64,000 nt of DNA from contig NC_056761.1 in the NCBI RefSeq assembly GCF_018687715.1, forward strand, positions 11,263,001 through 11,327,000. Reading direction: 5' to 3'. Source of the DNA: Carya illinoinensis. Lineage: Eukaryota; Streptophyta; Magnoliopsida; Fagales; Juglandaceae. Position numbers and translations under genes: made by a program. Each line of letters begins with the position of its first letter. The first letter of the stretch is position 1. Below the pieces are notes generated by a model. It did no database searches. It saw only the letters and a program-made list of their open reading frames with translations, and had not been told where the DNA came from. Positions 11,770-22,900 of this stretch are shown piece by piece.

Positions 11770-11799
11770 AAAGATATGCTTGGAAATCTTCTGCATGCG

Positions 11800-12737
11800 G
11801 TCACATCATGATAACGTGAAATGATCTTGTGGAAAGAATGAAATATTGGTCGGCGTTAATCTTCCGTTCTTCTTCATCATCATCTATTTTTCGGCCCTAG
11901 AAATTATTAAGACACCTACCCTTATCGTCAAATCAAAAACACTTGAGCCTGGCCTACCTCCTAGCTAGAAGGTGGTTTTTAGAAAGAGATACTGCCGGTA
12001 TATATCATATTTAACTGCACTTGCTATAGCTAGCCTATATATATCGTGAGAGAGAGAGAGATTATGACAAATGGAAGAATGCATAACCTAATCACGAGAG
12101 ATCATCTACTTATAATTATATATGGGTTTCTCATTAATGAACCAAATCTTGCATTTTGCCAAAGTGAAATATATACCAAATTAACTTTCAAATCCCGAAT
12201 CCCGAACTAGCTAAGCTAGCTAGGGCATTTAGAAATTACCGTCATTAAATCATGTTCGGAAAGCTCGAAATAGAAGGAAGATTTCTTGAACTGGAATTCC
12301 GTCTCTGGGTGGTTCCAACTAGAAAAACTTTCACGTGTAGTACTGCTGGTTAAAGGAAAAGTACCATTTTTTTTTTTTTAATATATAACGAGCTAGGTTG
12401 AGAACTGGACTCGTCGGTATCAAATCATCATGAGATTCTTGGCAATATAAAGAAAAAGTATTTTCTTTAAGAGAAGGCATTTGGAAAAGTAAAAGTATCA
12501 TAAAAATATTTAGGAAAATGATTTCTCAGACTCACTTTTTTAATCAAGAATATTATATATGTGCAAAATTTGTCTATTAATGTGAAATATTGCTCATATA
12601 TTTAATTAATAGGAACGAATTCATGGTGTGAATTGGCTAAATGCAGTGATTTTGAAATGAGTCTGCAAAATCTGCAAGATGCCACAAAAAGAAGTCAATG
12701 TCAAATGCAGTATTATGAAATGCAGTTTGCGTGCCCT

Positions 12738-12792
<55 letters not shown>

Positions 12793-13111
12793 AAAAAACA
12801 AGTTGGTGCAAGAACCAAGCCGATTTTGAGAACCAAGCCCTATATCATCAGGCTATCATGCTCGTAGCGATAGCCGGTTTTGGATGTTCTGATAATTGAC
12901 TGCTGATTTGTTATAATTAATATTAAAATAATATTTTATCTGTACATAATTCTACAAAAGGGATTTAAATTTTAATCTCAAACTGATGTGATCATGGATG
13001 TGCCAGTCAATTTTTTCAATTATTATATTTTTAATTAATTTTTTATTAAATTAAAATTTTACCAAATCAGCGTATAAGTTACATTTTATAACATATATAA
13101 TTTATGTAAAT
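11800..13111. other. Upstream spacer of the decarboxylase, AT-rich, with poly(T)
   Basis: No further gene is seen. The stretch holds a (GA)n run near 12048-12060 and a poly(T) tract at 12751-12788. Open frames here are low-complexity. Confidence 0.4.
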
Positions 13112-13256
13112 AAAAATTTTATGTGCAGTTATTTTTATGTATATTTTTATAAATTTTATTAATATAATTAGTTGTATATTAAAAAAAAATTAATATAATT
13201 AATTATATTAATAAAATGTATAAAAAATAGATAAAAATAATTATATATAAAATTAC
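13112..13256. repeat. Foldback AT-rich element (long imperfect inverted repeat)
   Basis: The left arm ('aaattttatgtgcagttatt' onwards) is mirrored by a right arm ending 'ataattatatataaaatt', with a centre of 'aattaatataattaatt' type. The arms are about 55-60 bases. A single-arm relative occurs at about 45.39-45.45 kb. It has no coding capacity and is probably a small foldback or MITE insertion. Confidence 0.45.
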
Positions 13257-13689
13257 TCTTATATAAATTAATGTAATAGGACTCAAAATTAAAAGATATA
13301 TATGACCGAAAATAGTGTGCAGAAAAAACAAAAAAAAAAAAAAAAAAAAATCTCATGAAATCATGAGTACTAGTACTCTGATCATCACGTGCTGGCCGGT
13401 CTGTATGTAAGAAAGTTAATAACCACGTGAATTAGTACATTGGGTTCCCAGGCAAAATTCATAAAGCTGAGCTTTCGCATGCGCAGTTCGCACCTAAAGA
13501 TCCACCGGCCGGCCTCTCGGGGTCATGGGTTCCATGCATATTATTTCCAAAATGATCGAGCTTCTACGTACATTAATTGGGGGTACTGCACCTTTTTTTA
13601 TGGTGGGGTATAGTGATCTGGGAATATACATGATAGATTTGAGCTTGGAAAATGATTGTGAGCCTGCTGCTAGTTCCGTTGGGAGTTAC

Positions 13690-13885
13690 CGCTGGTTTAA
13701 TTTTATTATTATTATTATTATTTTTTACTTAATAATTAAGTGAGTGTTTTTGATAATATTGTAAATTTAAAAAAAAAATATTTAAAAATGTTAAAAAAAT
13801 ACATATAAAAAAACCAAAAAAATAAATAAAAAAACACACATTATACAATTAGCGGTAGCTAATGCTATCCTTTGAGGTTTGCTTA
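13690..13885. repeat. MITE-like family C copy
   Basis: It contains the shared core 'ttacttaataattaagtga' followed by A-rich DNA and ends near 'gcggtagctaatgctatcc'. It is similar to the copies near 8.3, 8.5 and 48.5 kb. Confidence 0.35.
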
Positions 13886-14134
13886 TATTATTATTATTAT
13901 TTAAATCAATTTATAAATCCAATATTGGAACAAAGCTCCTCACTTTTTTATCGAATATTATTACTAAATCCACCTTTATTTTCTCCCCTAAATCCATTGG
14001 TTTCTTTCAAAATATACATATTTTTTCTTTTACAAATATAAATATATAAAGATCATATAATTAACAGGAATCTGATACAATCCTAAAATAAGGGAATAAA
14101 AACTACATTATTTTTGGCAAACTTGGACAAGCTA

Positions 14135-14500
14135 GATCACTCTCATGGTTTCATCTCAACTTATCTCATATTATAATTTTATCAAATTTTCATACCAAAT
14201 ATAATAAACAATTTTATTTTTTTAAATTGCAAAAAAATAATAATATTAAAAATAATATTCTAATAATATTTTATTCAACTTTTAACTTTCATCTCAACTC
14301 ACTATCCAAACAATAACTTAGACTGTATTTAGATGTTGAGTTGAACTGAACTCAATTCTTTATGAAAAGTTATGAGTTAAGATAATGGATGTTAAGATGA
14401 GTTTAATACTGTTTATGAAAGTTGAAAAAATGTATGAAGCCCACTAATGATTAGAAAGTTGTTATAATGATTGAATAATTAATTTATTAAATTATTTATT
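14135..14500. repeat. Family B and family A MITE-like copies in contact
   Basis: A family B block (about 14135-14320, 'ctcaacttatctcatattat' to 'ctatccaaacaataactta') abuts a family A block starting 'gactgtatttagatgttgag' at about 14321. The family A copy shows only one recognisable end, so it is probably truncated or older. Confidence 0.45.
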
Positions 14501-14840
14501 AATAAATAACATAAATCAAACATAAATTCTATCATTGTATATAAAAAAACTACAACAAAATATTTCCAGCATTATAAAAACAAAATTTTCTTACTCCAAA
14601 TTTGTAAAATAAAAATAAAATAATTATTAATAAAATCACACCAGTATCATGTCTATATTTTATTCTATTATTTATTTATATATTATTTGATTAGCGAGAT
14701 AAAATAAAAATGTGAGTAATGCAAAGGAAAGAAAAAATTGAATCACCCAGAACTCAGACATTTGTCTTTTGCATAAACGGAGTCAATCGCTTGAGCAGGC
14801 TTTGGGTCTACCATGCATTAAAGAAAGAAAAAATATAATT

Positions 14841-14982
14841 GCAAGCATAATTATGTACTAATCTATACACTAATGTAATGTAATTAGTTAAAAAGTAGAT
14901 TTTATTGAAAACAGTATTAATTTAAATTTTAAGTATGAATGAATCAGTATTAATACACAGATTAATATGCGGCTGTACTTGT
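14841..14982 (-). repeat. Short MITE, family D, copy 1
   Basis: This 142-bp element runs from 'gcaagcataattatgtacta' to 'gcggctgtacttgt'. It is the reverse-oriented partner of the copies at 15159-15299 and 50213-50354. Its ends are imperfect inverted repeats of about 25-30 bases, and the interior has the motif 'aattttaagtatgaat'. The 'ta' dinucleotides beside the ends in other copies suggest a Stowaway-type (Tc1/mariner) MITE, but this is inference. Confidence 0.55.
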
Positions 14983-15158
14983 ATATAGCAAAACTCTTAA
15001 AGAAATGAGAGATAGATGTTTTTGTTTTTTTGTATTTTTTGCTTTTTGAAAGTAAAGAGAAAAGTGGCATGCACGGATAGTTTTAACTTTTGTTAACTGT
15101 ATGTCCCAATGTCGGAGATAAAATATGCCCAACGAATATTTAAAGAGTTTTGTTATAT

Positions 15159-15299
15159 ACAAATAAAGTCGCATACTAATTTGCATATTAATATTGATTT
15201 TTTCATATTTAAAATTTAAATTAGCACTATTTTTAATAAAATTTATTTTTTAATCAATCACAATAAATTAATGTATATATTAATGCATAATTATGTTTG
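15159..15299 (+). repeat. Short MITE, family D, copy 2
   Basis: About 141 bp from 'acaaataaagtcgcatacta' to 'taatgcataattatgtttg'. The order of motifs matches the 50.2-kb copy. It lies only 176 bases from copy 1 and in the opposite orientation. Confidence 0.55.
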
Positions 15300-16440
15300 C
15301 GATTAGATTTTTCCATATTTAAATGTGTTTAGATGTTGAATAAAGTCTAAAATTAAAATATACTCACATAAAGCTTACAACCAAACAAGCCCTAAGTATT
15401 TCAATAAACTCAAAACTAGCACGTGCAACATATGTCTAAGCACTCGAGGCGAAAGTCACGGTTTATTGCCTATGTCAATGTTCTGTCCACACGTGTGGGC
15501 CCTATGGCCTATATTGTGTTGTCTACTAGCTAAAGCCTAACGCCTTCTGCTTGTATATATACGTTGTCCTCTCTGAGTTGGTATAATAAATCGGGTAAAT
15601 TGACAGATATACGAATATCTTTTAATTTTTTATATAATTATATTTTAAACTGGAGATATTTTTATAATATATTTATATAAATAATATCATTTTATATAAA
15701 TACCATCATATATAATTATTTTTACAACTTTTTACATAAGTTAGTTTTCATCAAATATCATTCTAATAAAATAAAACTTATAAAAATAACATTATTTAAT
15801 ACAAATACCATTGTTTTAAAACATGATTATATGAAAAAAATTATACATATATCATCACTCAAACTCTTATTTTAAAACATAATTATATAATAAGTCGTTA
15901 AAAGAATTAATCCTTCATCTATCATTACTCAAATGATTTATAATTACTTTTAATTATCTCAGCTTTATTCTATTCCACTTAAAAAAAAAAGGTTGCGTTT
16001 TGATAATGAATTATTTTGACAATATTGTTTAAAATTTTTATGTATCATTAATTGACTTTTGAAAAATAGAGAAAAATTAAATAATTTTTTACTATAAATT
16101 TTGCATTAAAGTTAATTTGTGTGAGTGAGTCATGCTATTTTAAGGTCTTTATACCAATCCATAATTTGATTTGAGAGATGAATTTTGAGATTTAAATATT
16201 ATAAATAAAATCTTACAATTTACATGATGTGGATAGTGTGTTCTATACACCAGTTTGATAATAGAATAGTTCAAATTAAAACATAATTTTTTATATTTAT
16301 AAAAGTTGTTTTGAATTTTTTGTTTAGATAATGATTAGATTAACATTTGAAATAATATGAAGATGTGCGGTTTAATTATACTTGTTAGAAAATTGATTTT
16401 TTTTTTTAATTCTTGGATTAATATGATAGTGATGATTATT
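15300..16440. other. AT-rich non-coding stretch
   Basis: No gene or RNA is recognised. Repeated words such as 'taaaacataattatat' near 15.8-15.9 kb suggest old AT-rich repeat copies. Confidence 0.4.
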
Positions 16441-16443
16441 AGG

Positions 16444-16727
16444 TGAGAAACAGCTACCACATCCAAGAAAGGCAGCAGGCGCGCAAATTACCCAATTCTA
16501 ACACGGAGAGATAGTGACAATAAACAATAATACCAAGCTCTTACGAGCCTGGTAATTAGAATAAGTACAATCTTAATCCCTTAACGAGGATCCATTGGAG
16601 GGCAAGTCTGGTGCCAACAGTCACGATAATTCCAGCTCCAATAGCATATATTTAAGTTGTTGCAGTTAAAAAGCTCGTAATTGGATCTTGGGTTGGGTAG
16701 AGCGGTCCGCCCTAGTGTGCACTGGTG
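16444..16727 (+). pseudogene. Partial 18S ribosomal RNA gene fragment
   Basis: The text follows the central part of plant 18S rRNA: 'ctaccacatccaag', 'ggcagcaggcgcgcaaatta', 'tccattggagggcaagtctg', 'taattccagctccaatagc', 'gttgcagttaaaaagctcgt' and 'gggttgggtagagcggtccg'. It covers about 284 of roughly 1800 bases, with several substitutions including changes in the normally invariant 'gccagcagccgcggtaa' region. AT-rich DNA follows directly on both sides and there is no ITS. It is an isolated decayed rDNA fragment and not a functional gene. Confidence 0.92.
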
Positions 16728-17540
16728 AATATATATTACGAATTAGATAAGATAAATATGAAGATTTAAAAAGATAAATTTTATCTGGAAATAAAAATAT
16801 TGTGAGTTTTTTTTTTGTTTTTTTCTATGATAAAATATTTCTAGATTTTAAGTCTTACAAAAAACAATTGTGATATCCTATGTGATAAGGATAAGGGTAG
16901 GTGGTGTGTAGAATTCCACATTGGGTTTTCCATTGGAGCATTACAACAATGTAAAACATCACCCAAAAACGAAGCCAGTTTGAGGGGGTTGGGAGCTTCA
17001 TCTCCGTCCTCCCTCCCTCCCTCTCTTCCTCCATTCCCTGTGGCTTTTTTTTTTTTTTTTGTGTTTGTTTTATTTTGTATTTTGTCAAGTCAAATAAGGA
17101 AGAAACACCGATATGAGATTTTTTGGTGACTAGAAGACTACACAAGCCCCACCATGGGGTTCCTTGGCTGCAGATCTTCCAATCTACCGAACGCGGCAGT
17201 AGGAGGAGCGGCGTGTAGCATGTACACGTGGGTTGAAAATTCGTGCATGGCTTCCACGCACCACCACTTGGAGCTTTTTGCTTACACCACGCTCAGCGTT
17301 TCTGGGGCCAGCGACACCAGGCTTTCAATATCGTTCGTCGGGCTGACTCCTAGAGTGGTGCATGTCCTTCATGCGCCACTTTTAGCCCTTTGCCCAATGT
17401 TTTTGTTCAATCCAGTGTTTTATTTTGTTTGTAGTTCTGTTTTTTTTTTTTTTTTTTTTTGCTATGTAATTTCTATTCTGTCATAGTTTAAAAAAAAAAA
17501 AAAATAGGCTATTAAACTTGATATCCATAGCAGTAGAGTA
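16728..17540. other. Non-coding stretch with one unassigned open frame
   Basis: A plus-strand frame at 17154-17486 (110 codons) starts in a good 'ccaccatgg' context but runs into poly(T) and matches no family I know. Poly(T)/poly(A) tracts lie at 17042-17060 and about 17438-17505. I do not call a gene. Confidence 0.3.
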
Positions 17541-17640
17541 CCTCACCTCCTTTGGAGGACGGAGGGTGATAGTTACCTCACCTCCTTTGGAGGAAGGAGG
17601 GTGATAGTACATCGCCTCATTTGGAGGCGGGGGATTGTTT
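17541..17640 (+). repeat. Short tandem repeat, about 34-35-bp unit, three copies
   Basis: 'cctcacctcctttggagga' followed by 'ggagggtgatagt' occurs at 17541 and 17576, and in a diverged form from 17610. The unit contains a small self-complementary 'cctcctttggagg'. Confidence 0.75.
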
Positions 17641-17967
17641 AGTTCTATTTTTACAGAGCGTTTTTCTTTTGACGTTTGTCAGAAGAGAGTTTATAGAAGT
17701 TAAGACAATATCCATCACAAAGAAATTTGTGGGCGGATGAGCTCCTAACAAATGAGCAGTTTGACTAGTAATCTGGATTTTCTTACATTAATTAGTAATA
17801 GATGTAACTTCAGATTCATTAAATGAAATGAAGTATATTTCCATAAATAAATAAATAAAAAAATTTACACACAAAGATCTACAAATATACATTTTGAATT
17901 TTCAAAAGAAAATTGTCTTCAAATTTGTAAAAATAAAATTGGCGGTCAGATTTTTCCATTTTTTCAA

Positions 17968-18004
17968 CTCTCTCTCTCTCTCTAGATATATATATATATA
18001 TATA
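17968..18004. repeat. (CT)n-(TA)n microsatellite at the left edge of the viral insertion
   Basis: A (CT)n run is followed by about 19 bases of alternating TA. Viral sequence begins immediately after it. A matching (TA)n run borders the other side of the insertion at 24538-24557. Confidence 0.85.
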
Positions 18005-18005
18005 G

Positions 18006-18125
18006 ATGTTGCCAGTGACATCTCCTACAGCAGCCTCGTCAGCAGACTCAACAGCCTCTGTTCCATACGGCGATGATTTTGGCCATGATTCAGAACCCTA
18101 CCCTCCTGATTTGGGTGCTGATTGA
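18006..18125 (+). pseudogene. 3' terminal fragment of viral ORF2, plus-strand copy
   Basis: A 39-residue open tail begins at the edge of the inverted repeat and ends at TGA 18123-18125. It is Ser/Ala-rich, then acidic and Pro-rich, ending 'PPDLGAD'. The first ~50 bases also occur in reverse orientation just beyond the end of the minus-strand ORF2, so this is the same region of a second genome copy. The frame differs from that of the minus-strand ORF2 end, so one copy carries an indel or early stop. Confidence 0.6.
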
Positions 18126-18191
18126 ATCATGACTATTCAGCATCTTCTCGATCCCGGTGTCTCAACTTTTTGGGGGCGGTAAGGTGGTATA

Positions 18192-18350
18192 ATCATTGCA
18201 ATCAGACAAAGCACATTGAGAACAGAAATGCTTTCGGTGCTATCATTGCAATCAGACAAAGCACATTGAGAATAGAAATGCTTTCGGTGCTTTAATCATT
18301 TCAGCCTGCACAATCAGACAGCACATTGAGACAAAAATGCTTTCGGTGCT
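18192..18350 (+). repeat. Triple ~50-bp tandem repeat in the viral intergenic region
   Basis: Two nearly identical 50-bp units (18192-18241 and 18242-18291, one difference) are followed by a diverged third (18292-18350). Each ends in 'atgctttcggtgct' and carries 'aatcagaca' and 'gcacattgaga'. Their place upstream of the transcript leader suggests enhancer-like elements. Confidence 0.85.
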
Positions 18351-18866
18351 TTGAGTGCAGAAAGAATATTTCACTTTCGGCGAAAGAAGACAAAGTTACT
18401 TTCGACGAGTGCCTGCTTTCTGAAAAGGGAATAGTAAAAGTCACTGTTCACTTTCACTGTTCATTCCGTAATTTATGGGTTTACTATTTGTAAAAGGGCT
18501 TTCTTATTCAATAAAAGGGGCTCTTCATTTCATTAGGAAGGCAGAACTTTCTAGCAGAACTTTCTAGCCGAACCAACCTTCAGCAAGAACTGCTTCCCCA
18601 ACTTTCTTACAAGCTTTAGTTTACCTTCCCTCTCTTCTTTTCTTTATTTCAAGCTTGTGTAAGTTTGGTTTAAATTTGTTTATATTTACTTTCAATTAAT
18701 AATATTTGAAAGTTTTGGATCTTCATTTCTTTAATTTTCATATCAAGCATTTCATGCATCGGAAGTCTAATTACGACTCCAAAAATATCTGTTCATGTTT
18801 AATTCTTGCCATTAATCTTTGAGCTTTGTTTCATTTCTCTCTATCTTCACTTGCTTCCGTATTTTA

Positions 18867-18878
18867 TGGTATCAGCTT
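18867..18878 (+). other. tRNA-Met-like primer-binding site of the viral copy
   Basis: 'tggtatcagctt' matches the first nine bases of the caulimovirid minus-strand primer site 'tggtatcagagc', then diverges. The position downstream of a leader-like region and the plus orientation agree with the plus-strand ORF2 fragment. Confidence 0.55.
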
Positions 18879-18910
18879 CCATATTACCCGTAATATCAGC
18901 TTGGAAATAT

Positions 18911-18962
18911 GCTGTTGAGTCTGCTGACGAGGCTGCTGTAGGAGATGTCACTGGCAACATCT
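18911..18962. repeat. Right arm of the ~51-bp inverted repeat at the viral junction
   Basis: This is the exact reverse complement of 18005-18055 (51 of 51 bases by eye; one further base also pairs). It marks where two viral segments of opposite orientation were joined. Confidence 0.9.
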
Positions 18963-18970
18963 CCTACCCC

Positions 18971-19978
18971 TCAATGTGCTTCTGAAGTTGAGACTCCGGG
19001 AAAATCAACTGAAATCCTTGAGACAATATCGTTAGTGTGGGGAAATTTATCCCACCACTTGACAAAATATTGTCGAACCAGAATATGGTCTTTTTTGATG
19101 TACTGCCATTTACAAATCCAAGGAATTTTGTATCTGGCACAAAAATGAAGCAAGGGCGGGAGTAAGAGATCTCGTCCTTTTATCTTTGATTTATTAAAAA
19201 TAGAAAAATGTTTGATAGCTTGTTGGAGACTATCAGGAAACAACTCATTAATGGGGCCAAAGAAATGCCACCATTTTTTAAACCACAAAGGAAAAGACTG
19301 TTTGCACTTCCTGTCGAAATTAAAGAACCAAGAGTGCTGCATAAGAGGATCTTGAAATAAAGGAAACTTTAACCAAGCCTCAATATAATCGTGATAATTA
19401 TACTGGGCGTTAGAATCCTTAAGTGTTTTGTAGGTAGAAGGGTGGGTTTCCCATTCTTCCTCTGTCATGACTGAAACAAGATAACAATTGTGAAAGATGA
19501 TCTTGGAAGGATCAACTTTACAGTAAATTGGTTTAATAGAAACGGAACCGGTGTTAACCAAGATTCCAAGATAATAAACAAGGTTTTTATTTGGATCTTC
19601 GGGGATCCAATGGAAACCTCTTGGAAAGTAATCAGAAGCAATTTGGAAAGGATCTGTTTTTACCGATTTCTCAATGTAAAACAGATTTTGGAAATAAGCT
19701 TTCAAGAAATATTCTGCCTTGTTGGCAGTAGGAAACTTGGGTCTTACCATGGCCAGAGGGTTTGTTGACGCATATACGTCGTGCGGAGTGGCCAAAGTAG
19801 AGGCAAATGAACTAGGGGGAATAGGTCTAGGAACTTGTCCTAGACTGGTAAATCTGTTAGCTATCTCCAGTGGGGAGGAAGCCAAGGTTGAAACAGATGT
19901 CGGAGGCATCAACATAGGTAAAACAGGTCTGGGAGGTGGGGAAGTAATCGGTGGAACCGGTTTCTTCTTCTTACTCAT
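18971..19978 (-). pseudogene. Caulimovirid ORF2 product, function unknown
   Basis: A 335-residue open frame. Its ATG (19976-19978) overlaps the ORF1 stop (TGA 19975-19977) as 'ATGA', a close coupling common in this family. The N-terminus is Lys- then Pro-rich ('PPITSPPPRPVLP'), followed by a Trp/Phe-rich globular part with 'YFPRGFHWIPEDPNKNLVYY' and 'WFKKWWHFFGPINELFPDS'. Florendovirus-type genomes carry a second ORF of unknown role at this place, and I cannot assign a function. The frame is intact, but the upstream polyprotein is broken and the 3' end meets the inverted junction about 9 bases after the stop. I therefore treat it as part of a relic. Confidence 0.6.
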
Positions 19979-22900
19979 GTTTTCTGCAAGAATTCACGGG
20001 TAAGGAAATCAGGGATCGAATTTTCAGATCCTTTGATAAATTCAATATCAAAATCAAAAACACTTAAAATAGCTTGCCATCGTGCAAAAATCTGTTTTGA
20101 TGCAATGTTTTTAACATCTTGTTCTAAAATAGTTTTAGCAGTTTTGCAATCAATGCGTAAAAGAAAATGCTGGTTAAGTAAATCACTTTGAAACTTAGAA
20201 ATACATAGTACTACTGACAAAATCTCTTTTTTAATAGTACTATAATTATGCTGTGCATGATTCCAGGTTCCAGAATGGAAACGAACAATTTGTTCAGAAG
20301 AACCTGGTGAAACAATCTGTTTCAGGATGCCGCCATAGCCTGCGTCTGAGGCGTCAGTTTCGACAATCTTGAAGCTATTTGAAGTAGGAATCCCAAGACA
20401 CGGAAGAGTTTTGACATGTGCCTTGATTTGTTTAACAATATTTGTGTGAACATCAGTCCACAGAGAAGGATTGGAATGCAATCTCGCAAAAAGAGGGCGA
20501 CATTGTTTTCTCATATCCTTGTAGAAATCTGAAATGTAATTTAAAGAACCAAGAAATCTTTGAAGCTGGTTTTTGTCAAGGATGACATCAGGAAACTTGT
20601 CAGCAAATTCAATGGCTCGTTGAATGGGCCTGATTTTGCCTTCAAAGATGTCATAACCAAGGAATCTGATCTTGGTTTGAAATAGTTTAATCTTTTTTGC
20701 AGAAACAACAAGTCCATTTCTTTTGATGATCTCAAGAAACGTTTTAAGATGTTTCTAGTGTTCATCAATAGATTTGGAGAAAACAAGAACATCATCTATG
20801 TAGACGATGGTGAAATCAGTGAATGATAGAAAAATATCATTCATAATATTTTGAAATTCACTAGGAGCGTTTTTCAGCCCAAATGGCATGACGTTCCACT
20901 CATAGTGACCGAATGGAGTAGTGAAAGCAGTCTTGTACCTGTCTGACTCCCTAATTTGGATCTGCCAAAATCCGGACTTAAGGTCAAACTTGGAAAAAAC
21001 AACTGCATCACTTAACCTATGAACCAAGTCATTCTTGTTAGGAATGGGATACCGAATCCATTCTAACACCTTGTTCAGGGGTTTGTAATTAATGACTAGA
21101 CGGGGTGTACCACGCTCAATCTCAGCATTTTTCTGAACATAAAAAGCTGCACACGACCAGGGTGACCTACTATGCCTGTGATATTCTTAGCAAGAAGATC
21201 CTGGATTTCATTTTTACAAAACTCCAAAGTTTCTCTATTCATTTGAATAGGTCTTGCTTTGGTTGGAATTAAGTTTTCAGAGAAATCTTTAACATAAGGC
21301 AAAGAAACAACATGTTTTTTCCTATGCCAGAAAGCATTAGGAATATCCGAGCAGACCTCAGAAATCAAAGTTTTTTGAAAATCTTCGATTTTAGATCTAA
21401 GCAGGGGATCATGCAGATTATCAGAAATACGTTTGAATTTGATTTCTTGTTTAAGAAAATCTAAATGTTTTCTTTTTGCAGAGAGCAAAAACACAGATCT
21501 TCTAGCAGTATCTCGTTCAAACTTAGAAGCAAACTTAAACTTAACTTTCTGTCCAAAGGGGTCAGTGGTGATCCCATCAGCTTCAGAAAGAAATGGATAA
21601 ATCATATTAAGAAAAGGCATGCCAAGAATAACATCATGAGTCAAATTCTTAACAAGCACAGAGGGAATCTTAAAACAAACATTGTCCTGGCAGACATGAG
21701 CTGTATTCAACTCATAACGAATCTTCATCTTAGATCCGTTTGCCGAGAATAAATTCTCTTCGGACTTTTCGAAATAGGAGGTAGGAACTAAGCCTTCTTG
21801 GATACAATTAAGATCCGCTCCTGAATCGATCAAGGCAACAGCAGAGAATCTATATTCATGATTAACAACAATTTCTACTAAATAAAACCATTTTTGTGGA
21901 ACAGAACGGTGAACTAAACAAATTTCCTTAGTTGGACTAGAGGGTTCAGCATGGTCTGACTGGTTTGATTCTTCACCAGAAGGACTGTCATGATCAAATT
22001 CTATATCCAACTTTAAACATGCTAAATCTTGTTTAAAAGATGCATTCTCAGATTTGAGATTCTTGATCTCTTCTCTGAGTTCAGTAATCTCTCTTTTTAC
22101 AAGAGATACTTCATGCTGTAAATCATTTAATGAAATATCTTTGGGTTTTTGTTTTTGAAAACGTCCCAAAGTTTCTTCAAAAGAAATTTTGCCCTTGGAA
22201 GTCGATGGCTCTTTACGAGTCATTGTCTCCTTAAGCTTTTTGAGATATTTCTCTTTAAGCTCAGGGTCTTGAATCTGTGAGATAATCGAGAGGAGCATGT
22301 TTTCATGTTCCTGCTCTTTACTCAAAACATGCTCTTTATTCAAAACAGGTCCTTGTTCTCTTCCTCCGTCTAAAACATTGATTGTTTTGACTTTAGAAGC
22401 ACAACAAGAATCATTGCATCCAAACTTGATATTTGGTGAGTTAATATGATCAGAGTCCGAGTGGTAATCAGATCCACTTGAACTAAGTTCATCATCATCC
22501 GAGGATGTAGGAGATCCATGTTCGAGTAAACGAAACAGATCTTCTTGATCAATGGAATTGATATTTAACTCATTAAGCTTTTTCTTAAAACCTTGTGGCT
22601 TCTTTGTACACTTATTCGCATAGTGTCCAGGTTGGCCACAATTAAAACATGTTCCTTTTGCAGGGGTTTTTGAAACCTTTTTATGAAATGGTTTCTTTTT
22701 CGAAACCGATTTTGAAACAGGTTTTTTATAAAACTCCTCACGGGATCTATTATAGTTCCTGCGAGGTTTTGCAAACTTTTTAGAACTCTTTCTGCGCTGT
22801 ACAGATGGAGCAATAGGAGGAAGGCCAAATTGTTCGCAAAAGTTTCCCATCTCGTATTTGGCTTTCTTTCTATCTTTCATCTGTTGAGCAATCATCCTTT

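Larger units (their letters stand above)
18126..18910 (+). promoter_or_regulatory. Viral intergenic region: repeats, promoter and leader
   Basis: It lies between the ORF2 stop and the primer-binding-like site, where caulimovirids carry their full-length-transcript promoter and leader. It contains a triple 50-bp repeat (18192-18350), an 'aataaa' at 18510-18515 that could be the poly(A) signal, and a T/C-rich leader from about 18600. I see no clean TATA box, so the promoter position is not fixed. No open frame of note is present. Confidence 0.55.

Noticed and set aside
12621..12899. Overlapping frames on both strands with Lys and Phe runs
   Set aside because: They are translations of the poly(T) tract at 12751-12788.
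17154..17486. 110-codon plus-strand frame in a good start context
   Set aside because: It runs into poly(T), has no recognised motif and has no neighbouring exons; kept only as a note in the stretch description.
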